NCBI GenBank assembly: GCA_964530445.1
Contig: CAZHBJ010000101.1
Coordinates: 1 to 12,304 of the forward strand
Reading direction: 5' to 3'
Length of the DNA stretch: 12,304 nt
From: FEN-1297 sp964530445
GTDB lineage: Bacteria; Bacteroidota; Ignavibacteria; Ignavibacteriales; Ignavibacteriaceae
The notes beneath the pieces were generated by a model that was not told the origin of the DNA, ran no database searches, and saw nothing but the letters and a program-made list of their open reading frames with translations. How positions within the stretch are numbered: the stretch's first letter is position 1; each line of letters starts with the position of its first letter. Positions 7,781 to 12,304 of this stretch are shown one piece after another. The position numbers and the translations under genes were made by a program.

Positions 7781-7800
7781 ATTACAATTTACATTGTAAT
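7781..7800. promoter_or_regulatory. Perfect 20-bp dyad between the kinase gene and feoAB
   Basis: ATTACAAT-TTAC-ATTGTAAT is a perfect 8-4-8 inverted repeat. It ends 10 bp before the -35 of the candidate feoA promoter, centred near position -55 of its predicted start, which suits an activator site. It is also about 127 bp before the kinase gene. It does not match the Fur consensus; the 8-4-8 layout recalls CRP/FNR or Rex sites, but the bases do not fit those consensus sequences. The binding protein is unknown. Confidence 0.5.
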
Positions 7801-7810
7801 AAAATATTTG

Positions 7811-7839
7811 TTGATTTTTTAATCACATTATTCTATTTT
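7811..7839 (+). promoter_or_regulatory. Candidate feoAB promoter
   Basis: TTGATT (7811-7816) and TATTTT (7834-7839) are 17 bp apart, giving a transcript start near 7846 and a leader of about 40 nt before the feoA ATG at 7888. The same TTGAT[T/A]-17-TATTTT layout recurs before fur, which strengthens both calls a little. Background A+T is high, so chance remains a real possibility. Confidence 0.35.
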
Positions 7840-7887
7840 TATATAGACTAAATCTTGATAATATGGAAAAATTATTTGAGTATTCTG

Positions 7888-8109
7888 ATGAGAAATGCTG
7901 CTGAAATGAAGTATGGTGAAAAAGGAGTAATTAACGGTATTGACGGATCGCATCCTTCTTCTAGAAGGATTTTAGAATTCGGTTTTACTCCAGGGCAAGA
8001 AATACAATTAGTAAACATGTCATTATTTAATGACCCGCTTGCATTTTCAGTAAGAGGAACAATCGTAGCTATAAGAAAAGATGAAGCTGTGTGTATAAAA
8101 ATATTATGA
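7888..8109 (+). CDS. feoA: Ferrous iron transport protein FeoA
   Basis: FeoA is a small cytoplasmic SH3-like protein that works with the FeoB permease in Fe(II) uptake. From the ATG at 7888 the product is 73 residues, the usual size. Seen: MKYGEKGVINGIDG, the RRILEFGFTPGQEI block in which the family's conserved G-x-T-P-G turn stands out, DPLAFSVRGTIVAIRK, and a hydrophobic C-terminus. An in-frame TTG at 7855 would add 11 residues that do not look like FeoA, so I prefer 7888; neither start has a strong Shine-Dalgarno site. The stop overlaps the feoB start (ATGA at 8106-8109), so the two are translationally coupled. A 13-codon out-of-frame reading begins at 7863 and overlaps this start. Confidence 0.9.
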   Translation: MRNAAEMKYGEKGVINGIDGSHPSSRRILEFGFTPGQEIQLVNMSLFNDPLAFSVRGTIVAIRKDEAVCIKIL

Positions 8110-10142
8110 TAACCAAAACTTCAGTAACCGATCCTTTAATTACGCTGGTCGGTCCCCCTAATTCAGGTAAGACAACTCTTTTTAATTATTTAAGCGGAAA
8201 AAATTATAAAACAGTAAATTATCCGGGTGCTACTGTTGAGTATTCAATAAGTAAAATACAAAAGAAATATAACTTCGAAGGAAATATACTGGATTCACCC
8301 GGCATTGTAAGTTTGATTCCAAATTCACCCGATGAACGTGTCTCAATTGATTCGCTATATTCTCATCCTGCTTTCGGCATCCCGGATTTAATAATTGTAA
8401 CAATTGATGCCAGTCAGTTATCCCGGCATTTATTATTGGCAAAACAGTTAATAGATTCGAAATTTAATGTAATTATTGCTTTAACAATGATGGATATTCT
8501 ATACCGCCGCGGTAAAGATATTTCAACAAAAAAATTAGGAAAAGAATTAAACTGCGGCGTTGTTAAAATTGACGGCAGGACAGGCAACGGTGTTGAAACA
8601 TTGATTAAAGCAATTGAAAAAAATTTAGAAAATTCCGGGAACTTTGATAAAAAAGGAATTATCCGGATAAATGAAAATCTACCGATTGAAAGACTTATCG
8701 ATTTTTATAAAGAAATAGAAAAGATAGAACATACGGTAGTATCGGATACCGATGAAATCCGTAACTATTCGAATATAGAAAATGCCAATAAACAATTAAA
8801 CGTTATTAATAATTTAAAAAACAGTAATCATGTACTTGATAATACCACATTAAAAATAGATAGAATATTACTACATAAAACATGGGGATTAGTAACATTT
8901 TTCTTAATAATGTCGTTTACATTTACATCCATATTTTGGCTTGCCCAGCCTCTTATGGATTTAGTTGATGACCTTTTCGGTTACTTATCTACGGAAGCAA
9001 TAACTTTAATTGGTAATAATTGGTTGGGCAGCTTTATAGCAAACGGAGTAATAAGCGGTACAGGTGCCGTTTTAGTTTTCGTTCCCCAAATAATTATCTT
9101 GTTTTTAATTCTCGGTCTGCTGGAAGATACAGGCTATTTGGCTAGGGGTGCAATGCTCATAGATAAACCGCTATCGAAAATTGGATTGAACGGCAGATCA
9201 TTCGTGCCCATGCTTTCCGGGTTCGCTTGCGCTATTCCTGCAATTATGGCTACGCGAACCATTCCTAATAAGAGAGAAAGATTATTAACGATATTTATAA
9301 TTCCCCTGCTTAGTTGTAGTGCACGGCTTCCGGTTTATGCCCTTTTACTAGCATTCCTATTTCCGATGAATAAGTCTTGGCTTGCAGGTTTGGTATTGGC
9401 ATGTATTTATATTTTCAGCATATTAAGCTCTGCGATAGTTGCAGGTATAGCAAATAAGTTTAGAAATACTATTATTAAGGAAGAAGATAATTCTTCATTT
9501 ATACTAGAACTTCCTACTTACAGAATTCCAAAACTACAGGTAGTAGCAACAAATACATATCACAGCTCTATGGCGTATGTAAAGAGAGCCGGAACAGCAA
9601 TTCTTTTTTTATCTATAATAATCTGGTTTTTAACATATTTCCCGGATCATAATCCAAAAGTAGATACTCACAATTTAACACAAGAACAAGCCGAACAACT
9701 TATAAGTTCGGAAAGATTATCTAACTCTTATGCTGCGGATTTAGGCAAATTCATTCAGCCTTTAATGAAGCCGATCGGTATGGACTGGAGAGTTGGTGTT
9801 TCGTTAATTCCTACCTTTGCAGCCAGGGAAGTTTTTGTTAGCTCATTAGCATTAATTTTTAAAGTTACGGGGGACAAAGGTACTCTTCAAACTTCCATAT
9901 TAAAAGAAATGAGGCATGCAACTATTGCAGGTACAGATAAAAAATTATTTACGACTGCAACTATTATAGGACTTATTATTTATTTTATTTTTGCTCTTCA
10001 GTGTATTTCGACATTAGCAATTTCACGTAAAGAAACCGGGAACTGGAGAATTCCCATGCTGCAGTTAGTCCTATTTACGTCCGGTGCATATTTTTTAACA
10101 TTTATTGTTGTAAATGGTTTAAGATTCTTGGGGATTAATTAG
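8106..10142 (+). CDS. feoB: Ferrous iron transporter FeoB
   Basis: FeoB is the inner-membrane Fe(II) permease with a cytosolic N-terminal G domain. The ATG at 8106 (678 residues) is chosen over the GTG at 8091 because it makes the classic ATGA overlap with feoA. Numbering from that ATG: G1 GPPNSGKT at 16-23, G2 threonine T43 in PGATVE, G3 DSPG at 63-66, and TMMD at 127-130 where the G4 motif NxxD is expected. From about 259 a polytopic membrane part follows, with two Gate motifs: LSGFACAIPAIMATRT (370-385, conserved C375) and LSCSARLPVY (402-411, C404). The length is somewhat short but complete. No feoC follows. The G4 asparagine is replaced by threonine, which may relax guanine specificity; the membrane gate residues are intact, so transport function looks preserved. 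Confidence 0.96.
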   Translation: MITKTSVTDPLITLVGPPNSGKTTLFNYLSGKNYKTVNYPGATVEYSISKIQKKYNFEGNILDSPGIVSLIPNSPDERVSIDSLYSHPAFGIPDLIIVTIDASQLSRHLLLAKQLIDSKFNVIIALTMMDILYRRGKDISTKKLGKELNCGVVKIDGRTGNGVETLIKAIEKNLENSGNFDKKGIIRINENLPIERLIDFYKEIEKIEHTVVSDTDEIRNYSNIENANKQLNVINNLKNSNHVLDNTTLKIDRILLHKTWGLVTFFLIMSFTFTSIFWLAQPLMDLVDDLFGYLSTEAITLIGNNWLGSFIANGVISGTGAVLVFVPQIIILFLILGLLEDTGYLARGAMLIDKPLSKIGLNGRSFVPMLSGFACAIPAIMATRTIPNKRERLLTIFIIPLLSCSARLPVYALLLAFLFPMNKSWLAGLVLACIYIFSILSSAIVAGIANKFRNTIIKEEDNSSFILELPTYRIPKLQVVATNTYHSSMAYVKRAGTAILFLSIIIWFLTYFPDHNPKVDTHNLTQEQAEQLISSERLSNSYAADLGKFIQPLMKPIGMDWRVGVSLIPTFAAREVFVSSLALIFKVTGDKGTLQTSILKEMRHATIAGTDKKLFTTATIIGLIIYFIFALQCISTLAISRKETGNWRIPMLQLVLFTSGAYFLTFIVVNGLRFLGIN

Positions 10143-10153
10143 AAACATTTTTC

Positions 10154-10168
10154 TCGCAATTATTGCGA
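10154..10168 (+). terminator. Small GC-containing hairpin after feoB
   Basis: TCGCAA (10154-10159) and TTGCGA (10163-10168) form a perfect 6-bp stem with a 3-nt loop, 12 bp after the feoB stop. No T run follows, so it may slow decay of the feoAB message rather than terminate it. Confidence 0.35.
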
Positions 10169-10217
10169 AGTCTATTATCAGAAAATTATTCCGGAGTTTA
10201 TTATTTAGAGAACTGTC

Positions 10218-10246
10218 TTGATAATCATTATAGACAGTTATATTTT
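10218..10246 (+). promoter_or_regulatory. Candidate fur promoter
   Basis: TTGATA (10218-10223) and TATTTT (10241-10246) lie 17 bp apart. Transcription would start near 10253, leaving a leader of about 19 nt. The -35 is overlapped by the Fur box. Confidence 0.45.
10219..10233. promoter_or_regulatory. Fur box overlapping the fur promoter
   Basis: TGATAATCATTATAG matches the 7-1-7 Fur consensus TGATAATCATTATCA at 13 of 15 positions, with the first 13 bases identical. It starts 53 bp before the fur ATG and covers most of the candidate -35 and part of the spacer, so Fe-Fur bound here would block polymerase: negative autoregulation. Note that the consensus is from other phyla; a Fur protein here with a normal recognition helix makes its use plausible. 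Confidence 0.65.
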
Positions 10247-10271
10247 TATTTTAACTAAACGAATTTAAATA

Positions 10272-10730
10272 ATGAAAAATCGTCAAGCAGAAGAAATATT
10301 CAGAGAATTTCTCAAAAATGCTAAAAATAGAATAACCCCCGAAAGATTTGAAGTAATGAATGCTGCACTGGATTATAAAGGCCATTTTCAAGCTGATGAT
10401 TTGTTTATCTTAATGAAAAATAGAAAATCCAGAGTTTCCCGGGCCACAGTTTATAATACTCTAGAACTTTTAGTCCAATGCGAATTGCTTATAAAACGGA
10501 ACTTCGGAGATAAATTAACCAAGTATGAAAATAATTTTAAAAAGCAACGGCATGACCATTTAATTTGTATGGATTGCGGCAGAATTGTTGAGTTTATAAA
10601 TCCTAAAATTAAAGAACTGCCTAAAGAAATTTGCAATGAATACGGATTTGTTGTAGAAAATTATTCGTTTAATATTTTTGCACGTTGTAAAAATCCAATA
10701 GATTGTAAATACCATCAAAATAAAGATTGA
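10272..10730 (+). CDS. fur: Fur family iron-responsive repressor
   Basis: A 152-residue metalloregulator that binds DNA as a dimer with ferrous iron. Seen: a winged-helix domain in residues 1-90 with the recognition helix SRATVYNTLELL at 56-67; H38 in GHFQADDL, matching a ligand of the inter-domain site; RHDHLICMDCG at 93-103, giving H94, D95, H96 and the structural zinc pair C99/C102; and a second pair C139/C145. The residue after IV in CGRIVEF is E107, as in Fur, not the aspartate used by peroxide-sensing PerR, so iron sensing is favoured over peroxide sensing. C-terminal CKNPIDC resembles E. coli Fur. No clear Shine-Dalgarno site precedes the ATG. A Fur box lies just upstream. It follows feoB by 129 bp and is followed at 18 bp by the hydrolase gene, probably its operon partner. 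Confidence 0.93.
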   Translation: MKNRQAEEIFREFLKNAKNRITPERFEVMNAALDYKGHFQADDLFILMKNRKSRVSRATVYNTLELLVQCELLIKRNFGDKLTKYENNFKKQRHDHLICMDCGRIVEFINPKIKELPKEICNEYGFVVENYSFNIFARCKNPIDCKYHQNKD

Positions 10731-10748
10731 AAATAATTTTTTAAGAAT

Positions 10749-11462
10749 ATGATTCGACAAAAATATCCGCTAAAATGGAACAAAGAAAATTTCTCAATTA
10801 AAATTTTCTGTTCTATTCCCAACATAGCTACAGGAATTTTAGTTAAAGCTGATAAGACTCATTTTGTTGTAGATCCGGGAGACGGTATATTACGCGATCT
10901 AAACAAAGAAATAGGGACACAAAATATTTTAAATATCTCAAACCTATTTATAACACACGGGCATCACGATCATGTCGGTGGTGTTTGGGCATTGTTAACA
11001 TACATGCGCGTTATGCACAAACAATCTCCCCTTTCCATTCATTTTCCGAAAGGCTGTATTGAAATCGAAAGCATTTATAATGCATTCAAAAAAGTATATA
11101 ACAAAACATTGCCTTATAATATTCATCTCAAAATTATTAACGACAGCAGAAGCTTTAAAAGCAAAGGCGTCATGGTTAAGCCGTTTCCAGTAATTCACAA
11201 AGAATATTTGCATGACGGTATAACAACACGGCAGGTACCTGCAGTTGGTTTTAAATTTACATATAAGGGAATGAAAATCTGTTACGGTGGAGATACGGCA
11301 TACTGCGAAGCGCTGGTTAAGAATGCAAAAAATTCGGACCTGGCCGTAATAGAAGCCGGACATGAAGATGAGACGCCGGATGATATGCATATGACTCTTG
11401 AAGAAGCAAAAATGATAGGTGAATCCGCAAAACAATATTTTCTTGTTCACGTACCTGAATAG
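10749..11462 (+). CDS. Metallo-beta-lactamase-fold hydrolase, RNase Z-like
   Basis: A 237-residue MBL-fold protein. Seen: THGHHDHVGG at 69-78, the HxHxDH metal motif (H70, H72, D74, H75); H150 in PVIHKEY; D182 in GGDTA, bridging metal ligand; H214 in DDMHMTLEEA; and H234 in the final FLVHVPE. The order HxHxDH, H, GGDT, H, H is that of the RNase Z/ElaC-like branch, but the protein is about 70 residues shorter than RNase Z, I see no clear exosite arm, and it ends three residues after the last histidine. The substrate is therefore uncertain: a tRNA 3' end, a phosphodiester or another ester are all possible. It lies 18 bp after fur and 32 bp before the YjbQ gene in the same direction, so the three likely share a transcript. 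Confidence 0.85.
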   Translation: MIRQKYPLKWNKENFSIKIFCSIPNIATGILVKADKTHFVVDPGDGILRDLNKEIGTQNILNISNLFITHGHHDHVGGVWALLTYMRVMHKQSPLSIHFPKGCIEIESIYNAFKKVYNKTLPYNIHLKIINDSRSFKSKGVMVKPFPVIHKEYLHDGITTRQVPAVGFKFTYKGMKICYGGDTAYCEALVKNAKNSDLAVIEAGHEDETPDDMHMTLEEAKMIGESAKQYFLVHVPE

Positions 11463-11494
11463 ATTTTTTAATTTAAAATTTAGCTCAAACTTTA

Positions 11495-11923
11495 ATGTAT
11501 TGGTATCAAAAGGAAATTCAACTCGATTCAAAAAAAAGAGGATTTCATTTAATTACAAACGAAGTGCTGAATCAACTACCCGAACTAAAAAATGTTGAAG
11601 TAGGAACTTTAAATGTTTTTATTAAACATACATCGGCATCACTTGCAATAAATGAAAACGCCGATCCTACCGTAAGAATTGACATGGAAACTCACTTTAA
11701 TAAATTAGCTCCGGAAAATGCTTCTTACTACAGACATACTACCGAGGGTTCGGATGATATGCCTGCACACTTGAAATCCGTAATTTTAGGAAGCAGCCTT
11801 ACAATACCGATAACTAACGGAAAACTTAATCTGGGAATATGGCAGGGCATTTATCTTTGTGAACATAGAAATTACGGCAGCAGGCGTAATTTGGTTGTTA
11901 CTATTTCAGGCAAGAAAAAATAA
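11495..11923 (+). CDS. YjbQ / UPF0047 family protein
   Basis: A 142-residue protein with the full UPF0047 (YjbQ) pattern: HTSASLAINENADPTVRIDM starting near residue 45, then H80 followed by TTEGSDDMPAHLKSVILGSS, and the closing LGIWQGIYLCEHRNYGSRR. The histidines and the DDMPAH block are the hallmark of the family. E. coli YjbQ has been reported to have weak secondary thiamine-phosphate synthase activity; the true role is not settled. Length matches the family. The start at 11495 has no good Shine-Dalgarno site but gives a family-like N-terminus (YQKEIQL). Last gene of the likely fur-hydrolase-YjbQ run and convergent with the ferredoxin gene, with only 32 bp between the stops. Confidence 0.92.
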   Translation: MYWYQKEIQLDSKKRGFHLITNEVLNQLPELKNVEVGTLNVFIKHTSASLAINENADPTVRIDMETHFNKLAPENASYYRHTTEGSDDMPAHLKSVILGSSLTIPITNGKLNLGIWQGIYLCEHRNYGSRRNLVVTISGKKK

Positions 11924-11955
11924 TTTTCAACACAAAATAATTTCTTTATTTATTA

Positions 11956-12304
11956 TTAAAAACCTTTGTAACCCCATTTTTGTTTATTTGCTTCTACTTC
12001 TTCCGGAGTAGGAATTTCTTGATCATCGGGTCTTTTAGGAACAAATCTTTTTTTGCCTACAATACGTGCATTAATTTCAATATCTTCTTTAAATATATCA
12101 GGAACCATATCTTCCTCAAATATAGCTTCCCAGGGGCATTCAGGGACACATGCATTGCAGTCTATACATTCATCAGGATCAATTAAAAGCTGATTTTTAG
12201 GAATTGACGGATCATCGCCTTTATATTCGTAAATACAATCAACAGGACAAACCTGTGTACATGCTATATCTTTACAATCCAAACATAACTTTGTTATCAC
12301 ATAA
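11956..12304 (-). CDS. Seven- or eight-iron bacterial ferredoxin with C-terminal extension, 5' end cut by window edge
   Basis: A dicluster ferredoxin, an electron carrier. Counting from the GTG at 12298-12300, cysteines are C6, C9, C14, C18, C22 and then C45, C48, C51, C55. C45-x2-C48-x2-C51 with C18 fits one [4Fe-4S] cluster; C6-x7-C14 with C55 fits the second, three-cysteine ([3Fe-4S]) site of 7Fe ferredoxins such as that of Thermus. C9 is extra and could supply a fourth ligand. A tail of about 50 residues follows, rich in charged residues and proline. The frame stays open upstream of the GTG: the next codon out is TAT, so the protein reads ..YVITKLC.., and relatives begin MAYVIT or similar. 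The GTG is probably an internal valine and the real start just outside the window. Confidence 0.92.
   Translation of the reverse strand, partial: YVITKLCLDCKDIACTQVCPVDCIYEYKGDDPSIPKNQLLIDPDECIDCNACVPECPWEAIFEEDMVPDIFKEDIEINARIVGKKRFVPKRPDDQEIPTPEEVEANKQKWGYKGF

Larger units (their letters stand above)
10211..10252 (+). terminator. Hairpin plus T-rich tract between feoB and fur
   Basis: AACTGTCT (10211-10218) and AGACAGTT (10232-10239) form a perfect 8-bp stem around 13 nt, followed directly by ATATTTTTATTTT. This is the layout of an intrinsic terminator for feoAB. The loop is the core of the Fur box described separately, so the same bases may serve as operator in DNA and terminator in RNA. 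The two uses are not exclusive. Confidence 0.5.

Noticed and set aside
7855..7887. TTG start for feoA at 7855
   Set aside because: The extra 11 residues do not fit the FeoA family, there is no ribosome site, and the ATG at 7888 gives the normal length.
10272..10730. PerR or Zur instead of Fur
   Set aside because: The position that is aspartate in PerR is glutamate (E107) here and the second cysteine pair resembles Fur; Zur cannot be fully excluded from sequence, but the iron genes and Fur box next door favour Fur.
10995..11531. Minus-strand frame of 178 codons opposite the MBL hydrolase gene
   Set aside because: The opposite strand encodes all metal-binding motifs of an MBL protein; this long frame is a shadow of that gene and has a Phe/Cys-rich, unpatterned product.
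11980..12186. Plus-strand frame of 68 codons opposite the ferredoxin
   Set aside because: It overlaps the cysteine motifs of the ferredoxin on the other strand and has no features of its own.
1..12304. Mobile elements, CRISPR repeats, toxin-antitoxin or defence genes, tRNA genes
   Set aside because: No transposase, integrase, regular repeat array, tRNA cloverleaf or defence-type protein was seen on either strand.

Overview
This is an AT-rich window (roughly one third G+C by eye) from a bacterial chromosome. I see no tRNA, rRNA, CRISPR array, insertion sequence, phage gene or attachment site. The AT bias, the weak or absent Shine-Dalgarno sites on many genes and the gene families suggest a Bacteroidota/Chlorobi-group organism, perhaps Ignavibacteria-like. 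That placement is an inference from overall feel, not from a marker gene.

Layout. Positions 183-2406 (minus strand) hold a two-gene galactose operon, galK then galT, overlapping by 20 bp. Upstream on the same strand is a VAT-1/quinone-reductase-like dehydrogenase (2563-3591). Divergent from it is a 75-residue membrane-anchored SHOCT protein (3869-4096). A strong bidirectional hairpin (4156-4200) separates that gene from a convergent orphan 77-residue gene (4230-4463). Next on the minus strand come a single-domain DJ-1/PfpI protein resembling the plant DJ-1D class (4774-5355) and a soluble PAS-PAS-GAF histidine kinase with no adjacent response regulator (5639-7654).

The right part is an iron block on the plus strand: feoA (7888-8109) and feoB (8106-10142, ATGA overlap) for ferrous iron uptake, then fur (10272-10730), a metallo-beta-lactamase-fold hydrolase (10749-11462) and a YjbQ/UPF0047 protein (11495-11923). 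A ferredoxin gene (minus strand, from 11956) runs off the right edge; its real start codon is most likely outside the window.

How the parts work together. Iron uptake (FeoAB), the iron sensor (Fur) and an iron-sulfur protein lie within 4.5 kb. A near-consensus 7-1-7 Fur box (10219-10233) overlaps the -35 element of a plausible fur promoter, which fits autorepression. The feoAB promoter region carries no comparable Fur box. It has instead a perfect 20-bp dyad (7781-7800) of a different sequence, so feoAB may answer to another regulator. FeoB also carries T-M-M-D where the guanine-specificity motif NxxD is expected. I did not find a clearly new multi-gene system; the best leads are regulatory sites and small orphan genes.
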